From Ostrinia nubilalis (lineage: Eukaryota > Arthropoda > Insecta > Lepidoptera > Crambidae): a DNA stretch of 64,000 nt. A model generated the notes under the pieces. It saw nothing but the letters and a program-made list of their open reading frames with translations. It was not told the DNA's origin and made no database searches. Location of the stretch: positions 3,906,001 through 3,970,000 of the forward strand of contig NC_087107.1 in assembly GCF_963855985.1 (NCBI RefSeq), read 5' to 3'. Positions 33,626 to 44,170 of this stretch are shown here, one piece after another; positions within the stretch are counted from its first letter, which is position 1, and each line of letters begins with the position of its first letter. The translations under genes were made by a program, and so were the position numbers.

Positions 33626-35015
33626 GTGTAACTAAAGTAATGTTAATGTTGTTTATTTTTATAAATAGCTGTAAGTCCTTGTAAAAATAAATTAAAGTTT
33701 TAACGAAATATTTTATGATTCCTACATTTTTTTTAAATTGCAATATTATGTCCTAAGCTTAACAAAATTGACGGTCAAACAAGGAGCGGACACCTCATTA
33801 TCGAATTTTATTTCGTAAAACCGGCTCGAAGGACAAATATTATTTACATTACTAAAATATGCGGATCGGTTTTGTTTTAAAAAACATTAATTGATGATAA
33901 TCTCAAATGGCTATTGAAACGGGTTTCTAGCGAAGTATTTAATGCGGATTTTTAAATTAAATAAGTCGGCAATAAGAACTTAAATTTTTTAATATAAAAC
34001 AAAACACTGTCACTTGATAATCGACAGTTCTTTTTAAATAAAATATAAATTAAGCACCATAATGCTCAGCTATAAAGGAAAGGTCCGTTAATGTCAACAA
34101 CAAAGCAAGCATGACCTACTTTTTAATGTGAACGACCGGCTCAATACTTACGTTATACTGGCTACTTGCAACACAGATGCACAATAATTAAAAACTCAAA
34201 CACTCGCAAACTTTTTGTTGAAAAAAAGTAAAACGTCAAAAAAGCGCGGGAACGCGGCCGCGCGTGCGCCGATCTCGGTCGAGAGTGACGTCGCGGAAGC
34301 GGGCTCAATGTTTATATGTAGACATTTAACAGTTATATCTGAAGGAACCGTAGTAGAAATAGAAGTGACTCCGTAAAACAATTATTTAAAATTGTTTTTT
34401 TACAATTATCTGTTTAGAAACCGTGTGGTAGAGGTCCTGACTCTACAGACACTGAATCCATTAATATTCAGACACTGTAGAGTCGCATAGTTTCCGGCGT
34501 AAGCGTCAAAGTACCACTATGTAGGTACTAAGATGTACCGCATATTAACTACTAGTAAATAAACTTAGTACCTATGCAATAGTACCTAATTTAGAAAATT
34601 ACACAGAATTGTGCTTCAATATTATAATTATGACTTTTGGTAACCAGCCGTCTAATTTAAATTGATTAGTTCAGGTAATTTTGTTGTTATACATATAACA
34701 CTGTATATTATGTGCCTACGTTAGGCTTTGATCTTACTATACCCGATACAAAACAATTTAAAAATGTATAAATAAATCTTGATCAAATCTGCAAATTGCA
34801 CTATTATTACAAATACTTTCAAAAATTGTTTTTCAGGCATTTTCTGTTTGTAAATAATTGCATCTCCTTTGTGTTTTCCATCATAAATTATGATAATTTT
34901 ATTTTTCACTGAACCGTGCATGTTGACTATTTACATCCTTCTAACCAGCGGGGTCAATGTCATTTTGTTTCTGTTTACAAGGTAGATTTGCGTTTCAAAT
35001 ATAAATGCATAGTTA
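33626..35015. other. Intergenic DNA with a CpG-rich patch at about 34235-34315
   Basis: The patch reads GCGCGGGAACGCGGCCGCGC ... GAGAGTGACGTCGCGGAAGCGG, in contrast to its AT-rich surroundings. An inverted pair GACTCTACAGACACTGAAT / ATTCAGACACTGTAGAGTC lies at 34438-34485. No coding sequence. Confidence 0.4.
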
Positions 35016-35017
35016 TA

Positions 35018-35255
35018 ATCATTCATCATTTCAGCCATAGGACGTCCACTGCTGAACATAGGCCTCCCCCAATGCTTTCCATGTTGATCGGTTGGTAGCG
35101 GCCTGCGTCCAGCGCTTCCCCGCTACCTTTACGATATCATCGGTCCACCTTGTAGGTGGACGTCCCACGCTGCGTTTTCCGGTACGCGGCCTCCATTCCA
35201 GAACCTTGCTGCCCCATCGGCCGTCAGTTCTGTGTACTATGTGCCCTGCCTATAA
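35018..35255 (-). mobile_element. RTE 3'-end fragment
   Basis: TTTCAGCCATAGGACGTCC, then AACATAGGCCTCCCCCAATG, GCGGCCTGCGTCCAGCGC and CCATTCCAGAACCTTGCTGC: about 235 bases of the terminal RTE sequence. Confidence 0.75.
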
Positions 35256-36285
35256 AAAAATATATATTTTAAAGGTATGATTATAACTTAATTACATTTG
35301 AAAAACGGAAATTGGACAAACGTGGTTCTAAACTGTAGTAGGAATAGGATAAAATGTATGTAATAATATGTAACTAAAAACTTACAATTTCCTATTTTTT
35401 CTTTGCCGCATCTAGTAGTTCATAATGCAGGAAAAATTCGCAAACGCATCAAATGCTAATTGGCTAGAGGATTTGCGCGAAAAGCTTGTAAACATGCCGC
35501 TTTTGGCATCCACTAGACGTCTCTATCGATAGAGATGACACTGTAAAGAGGTAACAGTCAGAGTCAAATAGTTCGTGACACCCAAAGTGACCAAAAAAAT
35601 GATAACACAACTGTAACAGAAGTGTTACGAACTTTTAATGGCTACTTTGAGTGTCAAGAACTTTTTGACGCTGACTGTACAGAGAGGATGATGCTAGAAT
35701 ACCCATTACTTACTTACAGATTAAGTCAGATGACAAGTGACTTCTTTCCTTAGGAATCTCAGTAGGTCCACAGTGTAAATAAGACTGAATTCTTGTCAGG
35801 AAATGGCCCGAAATGCACTTTCTATGTACTTCAAATTTTCTTTTTTAGCTCCTGTAAAATTGATAAAAATCAGTTTCATCTTTTTATGATTCGACTCACG
35901 AAACATTGGCTAAATATACAACAAACCACACGAAACCATAATCCAAAACAAAAGGACTCTGTGGAATCATGGTATCCATTCAAAGTTGGAGTTTTATGAC
36001 TTGTTTGACATTACTAAGGTCTTCTAAGGTCTGTATAACAAAACAACTAAAACTCGATTTAATTTTAGTCATAGATGTCTTTTCATTAGTCTGAATAGTT
36101 GGCTGTTTTTACAAAAACAAATATACTAAAACAATTAACAGACTAAAAAGAAGTGATTCGTTTTCAAACCATGTCGATAGGCGCCTTCATCCACGAGTGA
36201 TCACTCATAAAATTAGGTTTTCTGTCTATTTATAAATGCTGTCTTCATAATTACCTACTTACGCCCAATTAGGTACATAATATAG
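35256..36285. other. Intergenic DNA, nothing recognised
   Basis: AT-rich. The open stretch at 35793-35999 has no family features. Confidence 0.35.
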
Positions 36286-36374
36286 GTATTATTAGCTCAG
36301 GCATGACGTAGCCGAGCCGTAGCAACGGCACTCCCCACTATTTCCTATAAAAGGACTGCGCAGACCGGCCGCCA

Positions 36375-37233
36375 CAATTTACAAAACCTGCATCCGTCCA
36401 GTGTTGACTTACGCCAGTCCGGTGTTTGCTTACACTTCCTGCACAGACCTTAAGAAATTCCAGACCCTCCAAAACAAATTCTTACGCCGAGCCGCGGATG
36501 CCCCGTGGTTCGTGCGTAATACGAATCTCCATAGAGATTTCGAGATCCCATCGATTGATCACTTTATGAAAGAAGCCTCTCGCCGCTACTTTGATAAAGC
36601 GATCAACCACAAGAACCCTCTTATCGTTAGCGCCGCCACGTATACACCCCAGAAAGATGTCGCTGCCCAATACCGACGACCTAGGCATGTCCTAGACGAC
36701 CCGGACGATCCTATTACCGAATTTCTGAACACAGACATCACTGCCTTAAGCACGCCAACTACTCCACAACACAGTAGCTCGTTACACCGTACTCGCCGGC
36801 GAGTACGAGGCCCTGCCTTCCATTTCGGACGGTACAGACATGTACCGGGCCGGTTCTCCCCTATCCGTCCCCCGGACACGGCCTGAGCCGAGGTCCGAGC
36901 CTACCGTGGCGCCCTCAGGCCGCGTCCGTAGTCCCCCTCGATCGGGCCCACTAGAGTGAGCCCGCCGTAGGCTGGACTTTGGTCCAACACCGCGGTGGGC
37001 AACCCTCTAGTTGGGTTCGCCACTGATCGGGCGCCTTATGCGCTCGATACGGCCCGATCGCGAACGTCGGTCTGCGACCGACGCGGACGAGCCTGGGCTT
37101 CGCTTCGCGAAGCCCACACTCGGCCTCGTCGGCACGCGCACCGACGATCGCCAACGGCTAGAGTACCTTCTGTACTCGCCACTCTGCCCGGTGAAGCTGG
37201 AAAAGCTCCTCAAGCTACCAGCGCGCGTCCCTT

Positions 37234-37296
<63 letters not shown>
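36375..37296 (+). mobile_element. 5'-truncated Jockey-type LINE with 62-base poly(A)
   Basis: Flanked by a 7-bp TSD GCCGCCA (36368-36374, 37297-37303) and ending in A62 (37235-37296). About 920 bases remain, so most of ORF2 was lost on insertion. Confidence 0.9.
36401..36886 (+). pseudogene. Jockey-type reverse transcriptase C-terminal fragment
   Basis: Reads TYASPVFAYTSC, LQNKFLRRAADAPWFVRN, LHRDFEIPSIDHFMKEASRR and FDKAINHKNPL. This is the thumb and tail region of Jockey-clade RTs, followed by an Arg-rich end and TGA. The frame is open in the retained part, but EN and the RT palm are missing because of 5' truncation. Confidence 0.85.
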
Positions 37297-37297
<1 letters not shown>

Positions 37298-37739
37298 CCG
37301 CCAGTCATTTGCTTGCTGGCGCTCGGATCGTGCACATCGCTCTCGGCGTGTTTCCTGGTATTCGTGAGTTATTTTATTTGTTATTTTTGTGTAAATTCTT
37401 TTTGGTTAATTTGATTATTGGTGTATCGTTTTTAGACTGATTTTGTAAATGTTAGAAGTGTAATAATTATTATTTAAGGTTTTTGTGTTGGTTTGTGAAA
37501 ATAAACTGTAAGTAGTGGAATAATTGTTTTTTTTAAATAAATACCTACTTCTGAAGCTAAATTCAGAAGTGGGATTGCTTAAAGCACCCAGGCCCATTAC
37601 ATTCAAAATCAGTTATTTCTCAGACAATAGCAGTTTTCCATTACTATCAGTCTAAAAAGCGAAACACCAATCTTGTAACTTTTGTTGTTTTACCTTACTT
37701 TTGTTGTTTTCTTTGGATTGCTACAATTTTTCTAAAAAT

Positions 37740-40700
37740 ATGTCCGATCGACAACGGACCCCGGGCGACAGGACACGCCGAGACGATTGCATGCGTGTGT
37801 CACGTAGTAAATCACGTGAGCACAGTAAACGTAGGTCGCGGAGTAGGTCCCGCAGACGAAAGGCAACGCGTAGGTCGCGAAATACGTCACGTCGTAGGTC
37901 GCACCAACAAAATAATGCGAGTACACCGCGTAGCGGATCTCGTAGACACGATCACGTACGTAGATCACGTGGTGCATCGCGCAGCAGGTCGTGTAGCAAG
38001 TCACGTGATATAAGGTCGCAAGATAGTGCGCGTGCGTCACGTAGTAAATCGCGCAGACGAGATCAGGTACGTAGGTCTCGTAATCGAACTCGCACACCGC
38101 CTATGTCACGGAATTCCCAGGACTGCAACTCTCAAATGCAACAGACATTGAACTCGATTCTATCTCGTCTTCATAACATTGAGAATAACCACTCAACTAA
38201 CGTACTACCTTCTCAAACGGCTAGGCACGATCAGGGCGAGTTAGACCTTTCCTCTGGTGCAATTTTAACGACACGTTCTCGTGAAACTTATAGTGTGAAT
38301 TCTCATAACGATTCTCACCTAATTAATACCCCGAGTGTACAGGCTTCGGGAGCCACAACGGACCAGACACCCCAACCGCGTTGTAATAATTCATACCCTG
38401 ACCATGAAGTTCAAGTGCCTGAGTCTACTCGCATATTAGCTGAGGCAATTAAATCCTTGAACTCTTCACGTTCGCAGAACTATTTTGTATCGAACTTCGA
38501 TCCCGCGTTACATGATATCGACGTTTGGTGTGAGGAGGTCGAGAGAGCTAGGCTCGCAAATAACTGGCAGGACTCCGAGTGTTTATCGCGCGTGTCAAAC
38601 TGCCTTAAGGGCGACGCGCGTACTTGGCTAAACGAATGGGTAACTAACGACCGTACGTGGTCGAGCTTTGTACGCGAGTTCAAACCACTGTGTCCACGAA
38701 AGTTGGACTATGCTAACATTCTTTACGAGGCAATGAATACCACCTCGGATAAATACTCTTCGTACGCCGAGTATGCGCGTCGCACTATGTTACGATTACG
38801 CATCGTTAAAGGTTTGAGTGCAGAGTTGATGGTACTAATCGTCATTAGGGGCATAACGGATCCGCAAGTCCGGGCGGCAGCGGCAAACGCTAATTTGACC
38901 GCGGATGACGTCGTATCGTTTCTCTCCATTTACACTAAGCCTGTTCGCAACAAACAAGATTCACGACCCGGTGTAAATGTAAATAAGAAACGTCCGCAAG
39001 GTAGTACTAATTACGTTTTAAAGTGTTTTGGTTGCGGGCAGACTGGACACAAACAAGTACAGTGCACGAAAAAAGCTAGATCCGATACTCATTCACCGAA
39101 ACCTAGCACAGAGGCGGGTAACAGTTCTAATAAATATACACCACGGTGCGGTTTTTGCAAAAAGTCGGGCCACAGTGAGGACGTTTGCTTTGCCAAGGAG
39201 CGATCTCAGTCTCGAAACAAACGTAACGTTAATTTGTGTACTGAGCCTTCGCCTACTACTTTAAAGAACAACGACATCGTTACCGCGGTAGTCCAAGGTA
39301 TCCCTATTGATGTGTTGATTGATAGTGGCGCTTTAAATATTTCGTTGATTTCTGCGGATGTCCTTAAGCATTTTGCGTGTGACAGAAAACCAACGACTTG
39401 TACTTTGAAGGGATTAGGTGACGGTGTTATCAAAGCAACTACGTTTGTTACTTTGACTCTCGAGTTTGACGAAATTTCCATTGAGGCCGACTTGATAGTA
39501 GTACCGGGATCTTCTATGTGCTGTCCGATTATAATAGGTACGGATATTCTCAACCGCGACGGTGTCACTTACGTACGCACTAAAGATAAACAATATTTGA
39601 CACGTTCCCTTCAGAACGCAGTTTCAGTAAACACCGTGACGGCTGATGAACCAGTAACGGTAAACACACCTCTTCAAGGTGAGGAACGCGATTCACTTTT
39701 GAAAGTGATTAGTGATTTTTCCAAATTCTTTATAACCGGGACAGCAACTACTACTGTTACTACGGGAAAAATGCAAATTAATTTGACGGACAGCACTCCG
39801 GTAGCGTACCGACCGTACAAACTCTCTCATCAAGAGAAACTTAAAGTGAGGGAGATAGTTAGCGACTTAAAGGACAAGGGGATAGTTCGGGAATCCAACT
39901 CAGAATATGCGAGTCCTATTATCCTTGTCAAGAAAAAGGATGGTAGTGACCGCATGTGCGTTGACTACCGTGCCTTGAACAAGTTGACTGTTAGAGATCG
40001 ATACCCTTTACCACTGATTGACGACCATGTAGACCGGTTGGGCAATTTCAAATATTTCACCAGTTTAGACATGGCCACTGGCTTTCACCAGATCCCCCTG
40101 GATGAGCAGTCCATACACAAGACAGCCTTTGTTACGCCCGAAGGGCACTTCGAATATCTTCGAATGCCGTATGGCCTGACTAATTCACCCATAATTTATC
40201 AGCGAATCATAAATAACACCTTACGGAAGCACATTGAATGTGGCAATGTCCTTGTCTACGTAGATGACGTCCTTATTATGAGTAATTCGGTGGATGAAGG
40301 TATAAGTACGTTGCGCCAAGTGTTACAAACCCTTACCGAGGCAGGATTTTCCATAAACCTACGTAAATGTACTTTTCTCGCCACTGAGGTGGAATACTTG
40401 GGTCGTCTTGTCAGCCAGGGTCAGGTGAAGCCGAGCCCGCGAAAAGTCGAGGCATTGGTTAATGCCCCGATCCCCACCAATGTGAAACAGGTCAGACAAT
40501 TCTTGGGTTTGGCCGGGTATTTTAGACGATACATTCCGAATTATGCAACTCAAACTCGTTGTATCTCTCAATTAACGAAAAAAGACGTCAAATTTTGCTG
40601 GGGATCGGAGCAAGAACAGACTCGGCAAAATATCATTTCGCGATTGACCAGTGAGCCCATTCTATCCATCTTTGACCCCACACTCTCTACCGAACTCCAC

Positions 40701-42359
40701 ACTGATGCCAGTAGCAAGGGTTATGGCGCAGTTTTAATGCAGACCCGAGCTGATGGCCAAAAACACGTAGTGGCATATTTTAGTAAAACCACACAAGGGG
40801 CGGAGAGCAGGTACCACTCATATGAGTTGGAAACACTGGCGGTCGTAAGGGCATTGCAGCACTTTCGTCATTACCTAATTGGTTTGAAATTCAAAATCGT
40901 TACTGACTGCAATGCTCTTAAGGCCACCGAGAATAAAAAGGACCTGCTCCCACGTGTTGCCCGATGGTGGGTTTATTTACAAGATTTTTCCTACGACATT
41001 GTGTACCGTAAGGGTGTCATGATGTCCCACGCTGATTATCTCAGCAGAAACCCACCCAATCAAGTTTACCAAATTGCTAGGCCCCGCAACTGGGCACAAA
41101 TAGCCCAATGTGCCGATAGTGAGACCCAAAATCTGTTGCGACAATTACGCGATGGTCAATTGGATTCTCGCCGGTATGTTGAAATTAACGATGTCTTATA
41201 CTATCGCTATGAGCGAACCGGCGAGGAACCAAAACCATTGTGTTATGTGCCAAAGGGTCATAGGTTGAGCCTGCTCAGAATTTTTCATGACGAGCACGAA
41301 CACATTGGTGCTGACAAAACGGTTGATCTTATCCTGAAGCATTTTTGGTTCCCTGGACTTCGCCAGTTTGTGGCAAAATACATAAGCCATTGTCTAGTGT
41401 GCATTACAAAAAAACCGGTGCCTAGAGCACCACATCAACCCATCTCTTCTTGGGAAAAACCCGATGTCCCTTTTCACACCCTGCACTTGGACGCATTGGG
41501 TCCTTTGCCAGAGTCCGAAGGTCATAGGTTCGTACTATTGGTGGTAGACGCCTGTACAAAATTTTGTCTTCTTTACCCGATATATAGGCAAGACGTCAGC
41601 GAATTAAAGCGCACTTTTACAAATGCAATTTCTCTGTTTGGAGTTCCCAAACTTGTAATAACTGATCGCGGACGAATGTTCGAGTCTGCCGAGTTTACTA
41701 AGTTACTGTCAGATATTGGCTGTGATATTCACTACATCACTCCCGAAATGCACAATTCTAACGGGCAGGTGGAAAGATATGTGCGTACCGTCCTGAACAT
41801 GATCCGAATTGAAGCCAACCACAAAGGAGTTTCTTGGTCCGAGCAGACATGGAGACTTCAACTTGTCCTCAACATGACGAAGCAGAAGACGACGCAAGCC
41901 TCACCGTTGAACCTCCTGGTAGGCATTGATGGCGCGACTCCAATCATTCAATCACTTATTCGCGATATCTCAATTGATTGTTCTCAGGACCGGGAAGCGT
42001 GGCGAGAGCTGTGTAGGACCCGAGCCAACGAGCTGCTGAGGAAAAATCAATCTCAGCAGGATGCTCGTGTCAATCGAGAACGAGGAGCGCCTCGGAAATT
42101 CTCTGTCGATGACCTGGTGTTTGTAATAAAATATTCCCAGTCGACAGGTAAACTGGACTCCGGTATGCGCGGGCCCTATAGGGTGGTGAGGAGTCTGCCG
42201 AGTGACCGCTACGAGCTGAGGCTGCTGAGTGGATCCTACGGGAAGACCACGCAAGCAGCAGCTCAGTATATGGTGCCCTGGCGTGGAGAGTGGTGCCCCG
42301 AGACCTGTGCTGCTTTCTTTGAACGTAAGTTGAACAGGCTGGGGAGTACAGGGTTGTGA
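37740..42359 (+). CDS. Ty3-type gag-pol polyprotein (1539 aa)
   Basis: Starts at the first ATG in the frame, which is open from TTG 37701. Residues about 5-135 are an RS-rich domain (SRSKSRE, RRSRSRSRRR and similar). Capsid region about 240-400 (FDPALHDIDVWCEEVERA). Two CCHC knuckles near 428-480 (CFGCGQTGHKQVQC, CGFCKKSGHSEDVC). Protease DSG near 526 (VLIDSGALNISL). RT about 680-900 with YVDD near 839. RNase H with TDASS near 987. Integrase HHCC near 1180-1225, then HLDALGPLPE, ITDRGR and NGQVERYV as the DDE triad. No frameshift separates gag and pol. A donor-like GTAAGT at 42325 lies 35 bases before the stop. Confidence 0.93.
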   Translation: MSDRQRTPGDRTRRDDCMRVSRSKSREHSKRRSRSRSRRRKATRRSRNTSRRRSHQQNNASTPRSGSRRHDHVRRSRGASRSRSCSKSRDIRSQDSARASRSKSRRRDQVRRSRNRTRTPPMSRNSQDCNSQMQQTLNSILSRLHNIENNHSTNVLPSQTARHDQGELDLSSGAILTTRSRETYSVNSHNDSHLINTPSVQASGATTDQTPQPRCNNSYPDHEVQVPESTRILAEAIKSLNSSRSQNYFVSNFDPALHDIDVWCEEVERARLANNWQDSECLSRVSNCLKGDARTWLNEWVTNDRTWSSFVREFKPLCPRKLDYANILYEAMNTTSDKYSSYAEYARRTMLRLRIVKGLSAELMVLIVIRGITDPQVRAAAANANLTADDVVSFLSIYTKPVRNKQDSRPGVNVNKKRPQGSTNYVLKCFGCGQTGHKQVQCTKKARSDTHSPKPSTEAGNSSNKYTPRCGFCKKSGHSEDVCFAKERSQSRNKRNVNLCTEPSPTTLKNNDIVTAVVQGIPIDVLIDSGALNISLISADVLKHFACDRKPTTCTLKGLGDGVIKATTFVTLTLEFDEISIEADLIVVPGSSMCCPIIIGTDILNRDGVTYVRTKDKQYLTRSLQNAVSVNTVTADEPVTVNTPLQGEERDSLLKVISDFSKFFITGTATTTVTTGKMQINLTDSTPVAYRPYKLSHQEKLKVREIVSDLKDKGIVRESNSEYASPIILVKKKDGSDRMCVDYRALNKLTVRDRYPLPLIDDHVDRLGNFKYFTSLDMATGFHQIPLDEQSIHKTAFVTPEGHFEYLRMPYGLTNSPIIYQRIINNTLRKHIECGNVLVYVDDVLIMSNSVDEGISTLRQVLQTLTEAGFSINLRKCTFLATEVEYLGRLVSQGQVKPSPRKVEALVNAPIPTNVKQVRQFLGLAGYFRRYIPNYATQTRCISQLTKKDVKFCWGSEQEQTRQNIISRLTSEPILSIFDPTLSTELHTDASSKGYGAVLMQTRADGQKHVVAYFSKTTQGAESRYHSYELETLAVVRALQHFRHYLIGLKFKIVTDCNALKATENKKDLLPRVARWWVYLQDFSYDIVYRKGVMMSHADYLSRNPPNQVYQIARPRNWAQIAQCADSETQNLLRQLRDGQLDSRRYVEINDVLYYRYERTGEEPKPLCYVPKGHRLSLLRIFHDEHEHIGADKTVDLILKHFWFPGLRQFVAKYISHCLVCITKKPVPRAPHQPISSWEKPDVPFHTLHLDALGPLPESEGHRFVLLVVDACTKFCLLYPIYRQDVSELKRTFTNAISLFGVPKLVITDRGRMFESAEFTKLLSDIGCDIHYITPEMHNSNGQVERYVRTVLNMIRIEANHKGVSWSEQTWRLQLVLNMTKQKTTQASPLNLLVGIDGATPIIQSLIRDISIDCSQDREAWRELCRTRANELLRKNQSQQDARVNRERGAPRKFSVDDLVFVIKYSQSTGKLDSGMRGPYRVVRSLPSDRYELRLLSGSYGKTTQAAAQYMVPWRGEWCPETCAAFFERKLNRLGSTGL

Positions 42360-42570
42360 TTTGGCTTGCCATGAGTTAGATACCCCAACTTGGTCCCTTG
42401 TAAGTAGGTTAGACAAATACAGGCACACTTAACACACTACATAGGTACTCATAACTTTAACATTCGATAAAATTCTATCTACTAGTAATGATATCAGCTG
42501 ACTTGGCAAGTTAAATCATTTACGCTGTAGTGGTGGACGCCTGCTATGTGTTCGACCGTTTTAGAACACT

Positions 42571-42736
42571 GTGTAGACATGCGGACTTTATGCCTCTGTC
42601 GAGCTGCGTGGACATGCGGACTTTATGCCTCTGTCTACATGAGACATGCGGACTCTATGCCTCTGTCGACTTGTGTGGACATGCGGACTTTAGGCCTCTG
42701 TCTACTTGAGATATGCGGACTTTATGCCTATGTCTC
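42571..42736. repeat. Minisatellite in the Ty3 3' region
   Basis: Five units of about 32-37 bases sharing ACATGCGGACTTTATGCC and TCTGTC, with 1-4 differences between units. Confidence 0.85.
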
Positions 42737-42992
42737 GGACGGCAGTAGGGGACGCCCACTGTCCGTCAGGTGTGTTCACAGGTGCAGTTCCTGAACAGCC
42801 ACCTGAGTTCGAGGTTCGAGAAGCTGGAACCTGGAAGAATCTGGGTTTGGTTTGAAAAACAAAGAGCTCTCTATTTTTATTTTCTTTATTGATTTACATT
42901 AATAACGATACAGTTGGTATGAAAGATGATGCGTGATTGTGTTTATTCCGTGGCCTGAGTAGTTCTTCTTAACAACTAGTTCGTTTCTACAG

Positions 42993-43180
42993 ATGGTGAA
43001 CTGTATGACTCTGATCAGGGTCAGCCACCAGCAGCACGCGAGACGGACGAGCCCATTGCTGGACCGTCTTCGGCACCACACGGAGGATCGGCACGAGACG
43101 CATCAAACCCGTCGCAGCCGCCCCAAGATGTCGTCGAGGACGACTCCACGTCAGGAGAGGCCGTATTAGCTCAGGCATGA
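42993..43180 (+). CDS. Possible spliced 3' coding exon of the Ty3 element, ending in the LTR
   Basis: An acceptor-like TTCGTTTCTACAG ends at 42992. From there a frame stays open for 62 codons, crosses into the 3' LTR at 43165 and stops at TGA 43178-43180. It is rich in P, D, E, S and A with no known domain. The donor at 42325 leaves phase 1 and the exon begins with the two bases needed, so the join would keep frame and replace the last 12 residues of pol. Inference only. As an unspliced ORF it has no suitable start. Confidence 0.4.
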
Positions 43181-43507
43181 CGTAGCCGAGCCGTAGCAAC
43201 GGCACTCCCCACTATTTCCTATAAAAGGACTGCGCAGACCGGCCGCCAGTCATTTGCTTGCTGGCGCTCGGATCGTGCACATCGCTCTCGGCGTGTTTCC
43301 TGGTATTCGTGAGTTATTTTATTTGTTATTTTTGTGTAAATTCTTTTTGGTTAATTTGATTATTGGTGTATCGTTTTTAGACTGATTTTGTAAATGTTAG
43401 AAGTGTAATAATTATTATTTAAGGTTTTTGTGTTGGTTTGTGAAAATAAACTGTAAGTAGTGGAATAATTGTTTTTTTTAAATAAATACCTACTTCTGAA
43501 GCTAAAT
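43165..43507 (+). repeat. Ty3 3' LTR
   Basis: Uninterrupted 343-bp copy. It carries the TATAAAAGG box near 43221 and AATAAA near 43446. A TGA at 43178-43180 closes the frame entering from the internal region. Confidence 0.9.
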
Positions 43508-43700
43508 GTATTTTATTCGCATTCTGATTTTCTAATTCTCATATACATGATTAAATTAGGTGTCAATTACTGCATGTTACAAGCATCATGATGAAAAAAA
43601 ACTGATGTTCCTATCACAGGTTAACAGGCTTGTACGAGTAATAATAAATGTATTCTGCGATTCTAAGTCTCTTATTTAGACAATTGGTTCATATCTACAT

Positions 43701-43930
43701 ACTGTCCCAAAATTCAACGTAGGGTGGACACGGTCATGACTACTTTAGGAAAAATAAGAAAAAAACAAGTAAGATTTTCCTAAAGTTTAACTAGTAAGTT
43801 TTCCTAAACCTTAGGAAAAGTAAAAAAAAATTGAGATATAATTTTATTGCTTATTTTTCCCAAAGTAGTCACGACTATACATGTACATACTACGGCGCCG
43901 GCATATCATCGTAAAATTTTGGGACACAGT
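43701..43930. mobile_element. MITE (ACTGTCCCAAAATT ends)
   Basis: ACTGTCCCAAAATTCAACG faces CGTAAAATTTTGGGACACAGT. Inner arms repeat GTCATGACTACTTTAGGAAA / CCCAAAGTAGTCACGAC, with a T/A-rich middle. 230 bp, non-coding. Confidence 0.7.
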
Positions 43931-43994
43931 GTATACAGTACGATTACATCTACCTATAGGTAAAAGTTTGTTTTCAACGAGATTTTATTGGTTT

Positions 43995-44170
43995 CTACTG
44001 GCGCAGACTACACAATTCTCTACCACATATTTTGAAAACATAAAATAGACTCAATTTTCTAAGGTGGGAATCGAACCCACGACCTTTCGCTTGCCGGGCG
44101 ACTGCTCCCACCAACCTACACTTACCACAACAGTCCACTTTGATGCAGTTCTTATTAAAGCACTGAAGTG
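43995..44170 (-). mobile_element. tRNA-headed SINE
   Basis: Minus strand: TGTAGGTTGGTGGGAGCAG (A-box side), then GTCGTGGGTTCGATTCCCAC (B box), followed by a body of about 100 bases. The distance and the lack of a normal anticodon arm make a SINE likelier than a tRNA gene. Confidence 0.6.

Larger units (their letters stand above)
36291..37562 (+). repeat. Ty3 5' LTR, interrupted by a LINE fragment
   Basis: A CCTATAAAAGG promoter-like TATA box lies at about 36347. The LTR resumes after the second GCCGCCA copy (37297-37303). With the insert and one duplicate removed it is 343 bp, equal to the right LTR. Confidence 0.9.
36291..43507 (+). mobile_element. Ty3-type LTR retrotransposon, apparently intact coding, left LTR split by a LINE
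   Basis: LTRs of 343 bp (left one split: 36291-36374 and 37304-37562; right 43165-43507) look identical. TSD GTATT at 36286-36290 and 43508-43512. LTR ends are ATTAGCTCAG and GAAGCTAAAT, not TG/CA. Directly after the left LTR, TCAGAAGTGGGATT resembles the complement of a tRNA-Leu 3' end without CCA, a primer used by mdg3/micropia-type elements (from memory). A single gag-pol frame fills 37740-42359; 42360-43164 holds a minisatellite and a possible 3' exon. Confidence 0.92.

Noticed and set aside
36951..37414. Plus- and minus-strand frames, one with a poly-lysine run
   Set aside because: They read the LINE 3' UTR and its poly(A) tail.
37732..38097. Minus-strand 121-aa open frame rich in Tyr/His/Val
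   Set aside because: Antisense of the RS-repeat coding region; its composition follows from the repeats.
42571..42736. CRISPR-like repeat array
   Set aside because: Units are contiguous without unique spacers and lie within a eukaryotic retrotransposon.
44064..44130. tRNA gene (GGTTCGATTCCCAC)
   Set aside because: Same reasoning: a SINE head, with A-box spacing and anticodon arm not tRNA-like.
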